Shown here piece after piece: positions 28,273 through 35,553 of a DNA stretch of 64,000 bases. The stretch's first letter is position 1. Each line of letters starts with the position of its first letter. The notes under the pieces were generated by a model. The model was not told where the DNA came from and did not search any database. It was given only the letters and a program-made list of their open reading frames with translations. Both the position numbers and the translations under genes were made by a program. Location of the stretch: positions 496,001-560,000 of the forward strand of contig NZ_JASHIK010000001.1 of the NCBI RefSeq assembly GCF_030733745.1, given 5' to 3'. Source of the stretch: Stappia sp. MMSF_3263. Its GTDB lineage: Bacteria; Pseudomonadota; Alphaproteobacteria; Rhizobiales; Stappiaceae.

Positions 28273-29241
28273 TCAGGCGGGAGAAAGCGTTGCGTTCAGG
28301 AACCGGTCGATGGCCAGGTTGCTGGCACGGGCAATCTCGAGGTCGAAATGCTGGAACACGTGGCAGCCGCCCGGATGGACGGCAAGATCCGCGCTGTTGC
28401 CGGCGGCGCGCCAGCGGGCTTCCATGAAAAGCGTGTCGTCGAGCAGGGGGTCCTCGCTGCCGACAACGAAATGCGCCGGCATGAGCCCGGCAAGATCGGC
28501 CAGCAGGGGCGAGACGTCGGGTGTCGCCGGATCGTGGCCGTGGGCAAGATAGTGGCGCGCGAACATGGTCAGGTCGCGGGTGTTGAGAACCAGTTTTGCA
28601 TCGCCCCAGTTGCGGGCGCTGGGCGTCAGGCGAAGGTCGTAACAGCCGCAGACCAGCACCGCGGCGCCGAACAGGCCGGAGATGCCGTGCCTGTCGCGCA
28701 GGCGCAGCACCGTCACGACGGCAAGATTGGCGCCAGCAGACTCGCCGCCGATGGCAAAGCGCGTGCCGCCGAAAAGAGCGGCCCCCTCGCGCTGCAGCCA
28801 CAGGGCTGTCGCCTCGCAGTCGTCGGGACCTTGCGGATAGGGATGCTCGGGTGCCAGCCGGTAGTCGCACGAAACCACCGTGAGCCCTGTCGCCTCGGCA
28901 AGTTCGGCAAGGCGGGGATCCTGTTCATCGGCCGCGCCCAACGTCCAGCCACCTCCGTGGATGTGGAGATAGGCGCCGGTGGAAGGGCGGTTTTTCGGTG
29001 CAAGAAGGCGCAGGCGCACCTTGCCGTGCGGGCCGTCGATCTCGATTTCACGGGCATCGGGCGAGCGCGGCGGCCGCGGGAACGGACCGAGCCCTTCCGC
29101 CCTTCGTTCGCGGATCACGGATGGCGGATAGGACCACTGGTCCGGCAGCAGCGTCAGGCGTCGCAGCAGGTCGCGATTGAAGTCGCGCGTTTCCTCGGTC
29201 GCCTGGCCGAAAGACGTGTTGGTGAAATCGTATGCAGCCAT
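28273..29241 (-). CDS. Alpha/beta hydrolase of the hormone-sensitive lipase family
   Basis: The 322-residue carboxylesterase contains the oxyanion-hole motif LHIHGGGWTLG, the conserved DYRLAPEHPYPQGPDDC, the nucleophile elbow IGGESAGANLA and, near the C-terminus, VVGSEDPLLDD and HPGGCHVFQHF, which complete the Ser-Asp-His triad. It belongs to HSL group IV esterases acting on short acyl esters. The N-terminal MAAYDFTNTSFGQATEETRDFNRDLL is an extra cap region. The ATG at 29241 is followed closely by a good frame, and GGGGCGGTGG is upstream. Paired with the thioesterase gene, it may serve acyl-ester turnover. Confidence 0.9.
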   Translation of the reverse strand: MAAYDFTNTSFGQATEETRDFNRDLLRRLTLLPDQWSYPPSVIRERRAEGLGPFPRPPRSPDAREIEIDGPHGKVRLRLLAPKNRPSTGAYLHIHGGGWTLGAADEQDPRLAELAEATGLTVVSCDYRLAPEHPYPQGPDDCEATALWLQREGAALFGGTRFAIGGESAGANLAVVTVLRLRDRHGISGLFGAAVLVCGCYDLRLTPSARNWGDAKLVLNTRDLTMFARHYLAHGHDPATPDVSPLLADLAGLMPAHFVVGSEDPLLDDTLFMEARWRAAGNSADLAVHPGGCHVFQHFDLEIARASNLAIDRFLNATLSPA

Positions 29242-29456
29242 GCGGCCACCGCCCCGTTGCCTTGCTCGAATAAGGGATAAGCGGGTGCAGGCTAATGGCT
29301 GCGGGGGGCGATGCCAAGCCCTGCAACCCAAGTTAACCGATTGACGTTGCAGGCCTGACCCGGCACTGAGCGATCCTTGCCCTCCGGCCGCCCATCGGCT
29401 TGCGCTGGCTTGCGCGCAATCGCATACTCTGCCTCCTCCAGGAGGCAAGCCGAACC

Positions 29457-29936
29457 ATGCGCCAGACCCGCTATCCGCAACCCTATGAGTGCTGGACCTT
29501 CGAGGATGACGGGCTCGACCTGCGCCAGCGCATGGGCCGGCTGATGGTGGCGACCAAAGGCCCCCGTTTCTACGGGATCGGCCGGGGGCTCGATGCCTGG
29601 CTTGCCGAGCAGGGCGCGCGCGACGGGGAACTGTCGGTCTTCCTGCGCCACACCTCCGCATCGCTGACGATCCAGGAAAATGCCGACCCCGACGTGCAGG
29701 CCGATCTGGCCGACGCCCTGTCGCGGCTGGCGCCTGAAGACGCGGGCTGGCGGCATACCACGGAGGGACCCGACGACATGCCGGCCCACGTGAAAAGCGC
29801 GCTGACCGGCGTCAGCCTGCAGGTGCCCGTGGTGGCCGGGCGGCTCGATCTGGGCACCTGGCAGGAGGTCTACCTGATCGAGCACCGGCGCGAACCGCAT
29901 CAGCGCAGCCTGACGCTGCGCTATCTGGGGACCTGA
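29457..29936 (+). CDS. YjbQ-family secondary thiamine-phosphate synthase-like protein
   Basis: This 159-residue UPF0047/YjbQ member has the characteristic metal-site and fold motifs LSVFLRHTSASLTIQENADPDVQADLADAL, then HTTEGPDDMPAHVKSALTG and a closing GTWQEVYLIEHR. Family proteins show weak thiamine phosphate synthase activity in vitro; the physiological role is uncertain. GGAGG lies about 12 nt before the ATG at 29457. It is a single-gene unit convergent with the proline iminopeptidase gene. Confidence 0.9.
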   Translation: MRQTRYPQPYECWTFEDDGLDLRQRMGRLMVATKGPRFYGIGRGLDAWLAEQGARDGELSVFLRHTSASLTIQENADPDVQADLADALSRLAPEDAGWRHTTEGPDDMPAHVKSALTGVSLQVPVVAGRLDLGTWQEVYLIEHRREPHQRSLTLRYLGT

Positions 29937-29949
29937 AAGCGGCCCTTCG

Positions 29950-30900
29950 TCAGCCCTTGGCGAAGGCGGTCGTGGCGCCGACCAGTGCCGCGACGATGCC
30001 GGGCTCGCTCGCCGCGTGGCCCGCATCCTCGATGATGCGCAACACCGCTTCCGGCCAGGCGAGGGCAAGATCCACGGCATTCTTCAGCGGCGTGACCGCG
30101 TCATGACGACCATGGACGATCACGGCGGGAATGTCGCGGATCGCATCGACGCCGCGCAGCAACTGGTCGTCATGGGTGAAGAAACCGCCATTGACGAAGT
30201 AATGCGCCTCGATGCGGGCGAAGGCATGGGCGTAGCGCGCTTCCCCAAAGGCGGCCTCGCGCGCCGGATCGCGCAGGACCGAAAGCGTCGAGCCTTCCCA
30301 AACCGCCCAGCGTTGCGCGGCCGCCACCTGCATCGCCTCGTCCGGTCCGGTCAGCCGGCGATGATAGGCGGCGATCAGGTCGCCGCGCTCGGCTTGCGGG
30401 ATGAAGTCCCGGTAGGGCGCGAAGAGATCCGGGTAGAGCCAGCTCGCGCCTTCCTGGTAGAACCAGAGGAGCTCGGCGCGGCGCAGCAGGAAGATGCCGC
30501 GCAGGACCAGCGAGGACACCCGCCCGGGATGGGTCTGGGCATAGGCGAGCGCCAGTGTCGACCCCCAGGACCCGCCGAAGACCTGCCAGCGGTCGATGCG
30601 AAGGTGCTCCCGCAGCCGCTCGATATCGGCAACCAGGTCCCAGGTGGTGTTCTCGCGCAGTTCCGAATGGGGTGTCGAGCGGCCGCAACCGCGCTGGTCG
30701 AAGAGGATGATCCGGTAGCGCTCGGGGTCGTGGAAGCGGCGCATGATCTCGCCCGCTCCGCCGCCCGGCCCGCCATGCAGCAGCACTGCCGGGATGCCCT
30801 GCGGGTTGCCACACTCCTCGTAGTAGAGCGTGTGCAACTCGCTGACGGGAAGGTGGCCTGTGGCGTAGGGCTGCAGCGGGGGAAACAGCGCGTCGGTCAT
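29950..30900 (-). CDS. pip: Prolyl aminopeptidase (proline iminopeptidase)
   Basis: The 316-residue alpha/beta hydrolase matches the proline iminopeptidase pattern: LHGGPGGGAGEIMRRFHDP (oxyanion region), LFDQRGCGRSTPH, nucleophile elbow GGSWGSTLALAYAQTHP, IVHGRHDAVTPLKNA (acid) and EDAGHAASEPG (histidine). It removes N-terminal proline from peptides in the cytoplasm. AAGGAA lies upstream of the ATG. The gene is 53 bp after the small membrane protein gene of the symporter operon and may be its distal member, though the functions look unrelated. Confidence 0.92.
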   Translation of the reverse strand: MTDALFPPLQPYATGHLPVSELHTLYYEECGNPQGIPAVLLHGGPGGGAGEIMRRFHDPERYRIILFDQRGCGRSTPHSELRENTTWDLVADIERLREHLRIDRWQVFGGSWGSTLALAYAQTHPGRVSSLVLRGIFLLRRAELLWFYQEGASWLYPDLFAPYRDFIPQAERGDLIAAYHRRLTGPDEAMQVAAAQRWAVWEGSTLSVLRDPAREAAFGEARYAHAFARIEAHYFVNGGFFTHDDQLLRGVDAIRDIPAVIVHGRHDAVTPLKNAVDLALAWPEAVLRIIEDAGHAASEPGIVAALVGATTAFAKG

Positions 30901-30953
30901 CGGATGCGTTCCTTGAGGCGGCCGGTTTCGGCCTTCGGCTGGACGGGATTCAA

Positions 30954-31283
30954 CTAACGCAAAAACAGGCTGCCGGCCATGGCGATTGCAGGCAGGGCGA
31001 GCAGCCCGGTCGCGCAGAGCCACACCAGCGCCGTGCCGGGGTCGCCGGGCTGCCGGCCGAGGACGCGTTCGTAAAGGGCGGCCGGAACGCCGCCGGCAAC
31101 GAGCGTCAGCAGGGCGCCGAGGACGATGGAGAGAAACGCCAGCGCCTGCGGCAGGGCGGCGACGGGCTGCGGGGCGAGCAGGATGACGGCAGCCATCGTC
31201 TGGGGCGCGAGCAGCGGATTGAAAAAGCCGTTGGCAAGCGCAAGCAGAGCGGTTGCGGCAAGAAGACCGTGATCGCGTGCCAC
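30954..31283 (-). CDS. Small three-helix membrane protein in the symporter operon
   Basis: A predicted 109-residue hydrophobic protein starts at GTG 31283, only 4 bp after the stop of the preceding gene, with a G-rich stretch upstream. Three or four membrane segments are visible (LLAATALLALANGFF, ALAFLSIVLGALLTLVAGG and ALVWLCATGLLALPAIAMAG). No family is recognised. A longer frame to 31379 overlaps the upstream gene and reads like non-coding sequence at its start. Tight spacing suggests cotranscription and possibly joint action with the symporter. Confidence 0.68.
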   Translation of the reverse strand: MARDHGLLAATALLALANGFFNPLLAPQTMAAVILLAPQPVAALPQALAFLSIVLGALLTLVAGGVPAALYERVLGRQPGDPGTALVWLCATGLLALPAIAMAGSLFLR

Positions 31284-31287
31284 TCCG

Positions 31288-31584
31288 TTAGCCCCCCGTG
31301 CCGGCGCCGGCCAGAAGGCCGGCCGCGGAAAACCCGACAACCAGCGCGACGCGCAGGACAATGAGCCAGACGGCGGCAAACAGAAGCAGCAACGTGTCGG
31401 GTACGCGCCGGGGCGTGACCAGGCGGACGGCGGCGGCGAGGGGATCGGTGCCGCGCGCGAAAGCGCGCTGGACGATGCCGTCTTCCTGCGATCCGAGCAG
31501 CAGGCGCAGCACCAGCCGCCCGAGCAGCAGATACATGAGCGTCGCCAGCAGGAAATTCACGATCATGAAGACCGACAGGCTCAT
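31288..31584 (-). CDS. Small YggT-like membrane protein in the symporter operon
   Basis: The 98-residue protein has two membrane helices, at about residues 4-28 and 64-92, around a basic amphipathic loop (VQRAFARGTDPLAAAVRLVTPRRVPD). That loop, with the wlivLRv start of the second helix, resembles one YggT repeat. YggT proteins are integral membrane proteins linked to osmotic or ion homeostasis and cell division, with function unsettled. GAGGGCTGAGG precedes the ATG. It lies 29 bp after the symporter stop and 4 bp before the next start. YggT assignment is tentative. Confidence 0.7.
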   Translation of the reverse strand: MSLSVFMIVNFLLATLMYLLLGRLVLRLLLGSQEDGIVQRAFARGTDPLAAAVRLVTPRRVPDTLLLLFAAVWLIVLRVALVVGFSAAGLLAGAGTGG

Positions 31585-31613
31585 CCGGCCTCAGCCCTCG
31601 TTTCCAGGTGTCG

Positions 31614-33449
31614 TCATGAAGCGCCGTCGCGCAGGACGGGCTCGCCCGAGGGTTTGCGGATTTCCAGAACCAGTGCCTGCACGTGGCGCGACGGCGCCGG
31701 GGTGACCAGGCTGACAAGTATCGCGACAGCGAAGCCGAGCGGAACGCCGAACAGGCCCGCCGAGACATTCTTCACCCCGTACCACTCTTCCATGCCGCCG
31801 AACTGGGTCATCGCGAGATAGTAGAAGGTGATGCCGAAGCCGGCGATCATGCCGCAAATGGCGCCAGCTGCGGTGCAGCGCCGCCACCAGATGCCGAGCA
31901 CCAGCGCAGGGAACAGGCCGGCTGCCGCAAGCGAAAAGGCCCAGGCGACCATCGACAGGATATCGGAAGGGCGCAGGGAAGCGACATAGGCGGCAAGGAT
32001 CGCCGCGCCCAGCAGCAGCAGGCGGGCGATGAACAGCCGCCGGCTTGCCGGCGCGCGGGTGTCGACCATGCGGTAATAAACGTCGTGGCTGAGCGCGTTG
32101 GCGATTGCAAGCAGCAGCCCGTCGGCAGTGGACAGGGATGCGGCGAGACCGCCCGCGGCCACGAGCCCGGCGATCACATAGGGCAGTCCGGCAATCTCGG
32201 GCATCGCGATAACGATCACGTCGCGGTCTATGGCGAGATCGGGGAGGCGCAGAACGCCGGTGTTGCCGGGTTGCGCCGAGCAGGCCTCGCGCACCGCGTC
32301 GGCCGAGGCCGCGCTCTGCCCGCAGATGTCGACAAGCCCGAGCTTGCCATAGGTGTAGATCCACTGCGGCAATGCATCGAGCCCGGCGCCGATGACGTTC
32401 TGATAGACCTCCAGCTTGGCAAAGGCGGCATAGGCCGGCGCTGTGACATAGAGGATGGCGACGAAGAGCAGGGTCCAGGCAACCGAACGCCGGGCGTCGC
32501 GCACGCTTGCCGCCGTGAAGTAGCGCATCAGGATATGCGGAAGGGAGGCGGTGCCGATCATCAGGCAGCCGATCAGCGCGAAGAAATTGAGCGGATCGAG
32601 CGTTGTGAAAGGTTGCAGATGCGGCACCAGCGTCGCCGGGTCGGCAAGGCCGGAGGCGAGCATCTGCTGCTCGAGCTCGGCAATCCGCTGGAGGACGCCG
32701 CCATACGTCGCCTGGGCCAGGGGGAAGCCGAATTCCTGTGCGGACAGGATGGCGACCGGCAGCAGATAGGCAAGTATCAGCACAAGATATTGCGCAACCT
32801 GTGTCCAGGTGACGGCGCGCATGCCGCCGAGCATCGAGCACAGCAGGATGCCGCCGAGCCCGACATAGACCGCGGTTTCGAAAGCGAAGCCGAGGAAGCG
32901 GGAAGCGATCAGGCCGGTGGCGTAGATCTGCGCCACCACATAGGTGAAGGAACAGGCGAAAAGGACGAGAATGCCGATCATCCGCGCCAGGTTCCCGCCA
33001 AAGCGGGCGCCAAGGAAGTCCGGCACGGTGAAGGCGCCGAATTTGCGCAGGAACGGCGCGATCAGCACGGCGACGAGGACGAACCCGCCGGTCCAGCCGA
33101 TCACATAGGCCAGCCCGTCATAACCGAGCACGTAGAGCGTTCCGGCCATTCCGACGAAGGAGGCGCCCGACATCCAGTCGGCTGCGGTCGCCATGCCGTT
33201 GTAGACCGCCGGCACCTGGCGTCCCGCGACATAGTATTGAGAGACGCGCATGGTGCGGGCCGCGATGCCGATGCCGGCATAGATGGCAAGCGTCACGAAG
33301 ACAAAGACATAGCCGATGATCTGGTCCGGAAGGCCAAGCTGCTCAAGGATCGCCAGCGTGCCGACAATGGCGAGGAGACCGCCGATGAACGTTCCGTAGA
33401 TGCGGCCGAGATTGTCGAGGAACGGATCCGGTGCGCCAGGCGGGTTCAC
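31614..33449 (-). CDS. Na+/solute symporter, SSS family (DUF4212-associated)
   Basis: The 611-residue transporter has 12 or more membrane segments and SSS-family motifs: YYVAGRQVPAVYNGMATAADWMSGASFVGMAGTLY, GFVLVAVLIAPFLRKFGAFTVPDFLGARFGG and ASLSTADGLLLAIANALSHDVYY. It is the large subunit of the two-component acetate/short-chain acid type of symporter that pairs with a DUF4212 subunit. The GTG start at 33449 overlaps the DUF4212 stop (GTGA). A CrbS/CrbR-type system lies beside it, which in other bacteria controls acetate uptake and acetyl-CoA synthetase. Acetate or another carboxylate is therefore the likely substrate. Confidence 0.9.
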   Translation of the reverse strand: MNPPGAPDPFLDNLGRIYGTFIGGLLAIVGTLAILEQLGLPDQIIGYVFVFVTLAIYAGIGIAARTMRVSQYYVAGRQVPAVYNGMATAADWMSGASFVGMAGTLYVLGYDGLAYVIGWTGGFVLVAVLIAPFLRKFGAFTVPDFLGARFGGNLARMIGILVLFACSFTYVVAQIYATGLIASRFLGFAFETAVYVGLGGILLCSMLGGMRAVTWTQVAQYLVLILAYLLPVAILSAQEFGFPLAQATYGGVLQRIAELEQQMLASGLADPATLVPHLQPFTTLDPLNFFALIGCLMIGTASLPHILMRYFTAASVRDARRSVAWTLLFVAILYVTAPAYAAFAKLEVYQNVIGAGLDALPQWIYTYGKLGLVDICGQSAASADAVREACSAQPGNTGVLRLPDLAIDRDVIVIAMPEIAGLPYVIAGLVAAGGLAASLSTADGLLLAIANALSHDVYYRMVDTRAPASRRLFIARLLLLGAAILAAYVASLRPSDILSMVAWAFSLAAAGLFPALVLGIWWRRCTAAGAICGMIAGFGITFYYLAMTQFGGMEEWYGVKNVSAGLFGVPLGFAVAILVSLVTPAPSRHVQALVLEIRKPSGEPVLRDGAS

Positions 33450-33745
33450 AGGCTGCCCTCCGGATCGCGGGGGGAGGGCTCCGCCACGCCGGCCTTCCGG
33501 TCGATGCGCTCCTGCCAGGCGACGAACCAGAACACAAGGACGACGAAGGCTATGACCGATCCTTGTGCCGCCATGTAGTAGCCGAGCGGGAAGCCGAAGA
33601 AGACCAGCGTGTCGAGCGCGCCGACGAAGGCATGGACCGCGAATGCGAAGACGGCCAGGGCAGCCAGGGTCAGCAAGGCGAGCCGCATCGTCTGCTGCCA
33701 CCATCGCCGCGCGTTCGCGGGCGGCTGTTCCGAAAGCTGCGTCAT
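33446..33745 (-). CDS. DUF4212 small subunit of the Na+/solute symporter
   Basis: A 99-residue protein with two membrane helices (LALLTLAALAVFAFAVHAF and VIAFVVLVFWFVAWQERID) and the DUF4212 central motif LGYYMAAQGS. In the known pair it is encoded immediately before the SSS-family large subunit, as here, with a 4-bp overlap. GGGAGA upstream supports the ATG at 33745. The role of the small subunit is not established; association with the transporter is inferred from constant pairing. Confidence 0.9.
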   Translation of the reverse strand: MTQLSEQPPANARRWWQQTMRLALLTLAALAVFAFAVHAFVGALDTLVFFGFPLGYYMAAQGSVIAFVVLVFWFVAWQERIDRKAGVAEPSPRDPEGSL

Positions 33746-34124
33746 TCGCCAGAATCTCCCGACGGGAACCATGTTGCCCTTGCGATGCGTGATTCGCATC
33801 GCAACCAGTATGGCCCGGCATTCGACACATATACGACTGTGCCACCGTGGAAAATTGTGCAAGGACATGGCCGTGACAGACTGGCTATACCGATCCGGCC
33901 ATGCTGGCGGCCTGCTACCGCTTGAAGCCGCCGCGGCCAGTGACGATAATGCAAAACGAAACTGATCCAGACGGGGGGGAGCCGGAAGGGTCGGTTCTGG
34001 GGGGAGACCGGCGCTGGCCTTTGCGGGCCTGCCTGCGGGCGCGCCGGTCAAGGAAAGGTACGAGGGGGCGGCGCGACAACTCGCGCGCGGCGTGTCTCGG
34101 CCGACGTCGATGGAGGAAGCCGGC
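33746..34124. other. Divergent promoter region between the symporter operon and the CrbR-like gene
   Basis: About 380 bp with no convincing open frame. It must hold the symporter-operon and regulator promoters. A less GC-rich stretch at 33785-33870 contains ACACATATACGA. I recognise no defined operator. Confidence 0.5.
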
Positions 34125-34793
34125 GTGTCGGACAACGCAAGCTATCATTTCGTGATTGCCGACGATCATCCGCTGTTTCGCGGCGCGTTGCGACAGGCGC
34201 TCGAGACGCTCTATCCGCAAGCCGGGATATCCGAGGTGGGAACACTTGAGGATGCGGCGACGCGACTTGAGAAGCATGAAGAGGTGGACCTGCTTCTGCT
34301 CGACCTGTCGATGCCGGGCATGCGGGGGTTTTCCGGGCTGATGTATCTGCGTGCCCAATACCAGAGCGTACCGGTCGTCATCGTCTCGGCGACCGAGGAC
34401 GTCTCGACGATCCGCCGCTGCATGGAGCTCGGTTCGTCCGGCTTCATTCCCAAATCGCTTGGGATCGAGGTGATTCGCGATGCTGTCCTCAACGTCATGG
34501 CGGGCGGGGTCTGGACGCCGCCGGACGTGGATCTCAGCGAGGATGACGACGAGCTTCTCGACATGGTTCACCGTCTTGCGACGCTGACGCCGCAGCAGGT
34601 GCGGGTGCTGATGATGCTGTCGGAGGGACTGCTGAACAAGCAGATCGCCTATGAACTCAGCGTCTCGGAGGCGACCGTCAAGGCGCATGTCTCGGCGATC
34701 CTGCAGAAGCTCGGCGTCGAAAGCCGGACGCAGGCCGTGATCGCGGCCTCCAGGATCGAACTGGGCCAGTGGCAGGCAGCAGTCGCCCGCTGA
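34125..34793 (+). CDS. LuxR-type response regulator, CrbR/ErdR-like
   Basis: The 222-residue regulator has a receiver domain (VIADDHPLFRG acidic pocket, phospho-acceptor Asp60 in LLLLDLSMPG, then VSATED and GFIPKSL) and a LuxR/NarL helix-turn-helix (LTPQQVRVLMMLSEGLLNKQIAYELSVSEATVKAHVSAIL). It closely resembles CrbR/ErdR, partner of the symporter-fused kinase encoded nearby at 35554-39078. That pair activates acetate and alcohol use in Vibrio and Pseudomonas. The GTG at 34125 has GGAGG 8 nt upstream. It is divergent from the symporter operon, its probable target. Confidence 0.88.
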   Translation: MSDNASYHFVIADDHPLFRGALRQALETLYPQAGISEVGTLEDAATRLEKHEEVDLLLLDLSMPGMRGFSGLMYLRAQYQSVPVVIVSATEDVSTIRRCMELGSSGFIPKSLGIEVIRDAVLNVMAGGVWTPPDVDLSEDDDELLDMVHRLATLTPQQVRVLMMLSEGLLNKQIAYELSVSEATVKAHVSAILQKLGVESRTQAVIAASRIELGQWQAAVAR

Positions 34794-34821
34794 GCCGCTC
34801 CTTCGCCCGCCGGCGGCGGGA

Positions 34822-35421
34822 TCAGCGTGCGATCCGCGCGCCGGGAACCGGATAGCCGAGACCACCCTGGGCGCCGAAATTCTGCTGGTGGCATTCGCTG
34901 CAGGCGGAGATCACGTCCATTGCCATCGGCGATCCGTTCGGCGCGACCGCCATGTAGAACCAGTCGTCGGTCTGCGGGGATCGGCCGGCCTCCACCTTCT
35001 CCATGATGAACAGTGGACCGGGCTGCACCTTGCCTTGCTCGTCGACCGCGAAACTTTCCTTGGCGATCACCGTGCCGGCGGGAACGATGACGCCCTCGTC
35101 CTTGTATTCAAGATAGGTGTCGGCGCCGATCTCGTTGACATAAGTCATCAGGAGCCGCTCGCCGTGGAAACCGGGTGCGGCCGGAAAGGCGCTGGCGGGC
35201 GTCCAGGAGCGGTAGGAGGCGACGTAGTCCGCGGGAATCCAGCGCTTGTCCCCCTGCAGGTAGCCATCAAGAAGGTCGGCCTTGAGGCAGTCATAGACGG
35301 CAGTCGCTTCCGCCGGTGTCAGCTCGTAGCCCGCCTTGCCGGCTTCGCAGGCCGCTTGTGCGGCGTGGGCGGACAGGGCAAGCGCCAGGCCGGCCAGAAC
35401 CAGTTGCAGACGTCGTTTCAT
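34822..35421 (-). CDS. Cytochrome P460-family periplasmic heme protein
   Basis: The 199-residue protein has a signal peptide (residues 1-23, ending AQA-A) and a C-terminal heme c site CSECHQQNFG, placed after the beta-rich body as in cytochrome P460 and cytochrome c'-beta proteins. Other family traits are WTPASAFPAAPGFHGERLLMTYVNEIGADTYLEY and GTVIAKESFAVDEQGKVQPGPLFIMEK. P460 proteins oxidise hydroxylamine or bind NO; here the function is unknown. GGGGAAC precedes the ATG. It lies between the regulator and kinase genes, convergent with the former. Confidence 0.85.
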   Translation of the reverse strand: MKRRLQLVLAGLALALSAHAAQAACEAGKAGYELTPAEATAVYDCLKADLLDGYLQGDKRWIPADYVASYRSWTPASAFPAAPGFHGERLLMTYVNEIGADTYLEYKDEGVIVPAGTVIAKESFAVDEQGKVQPGPLFIMEKVEAGRSPQTDDWFYMAVAPNGSPMAMDVISACSECHQQNFGAQGGLGYPVPGARIAR

Positions 35422-35553
35422 GTGGTGTTCCCCGCAGCGATCCAGAGACGCAGGCATCGCGAAATGAGGCCGCGCGTCAACACGTTCCGTGGTTCGCCGG
35501 TCACGGACAATGCAAGCCTTTACACGGTCGTTTGAAGGAAATTGTGACCTGCG

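Noticed and set aside
31683-33578. 631-codon plus-strand frame over the symporter gene
   Set aside because: Charged low-complexity product, antisense to a clear SSS transporter; a GC-driven shadow.
34806-34820. Hairpin CCCGCC-GGC-GGCGGG between the regulator and P460 genes
   Set aside because: The stem is only 6 bp with a 3-nt loop and no T-run; such GC hairpins are common in this composition.
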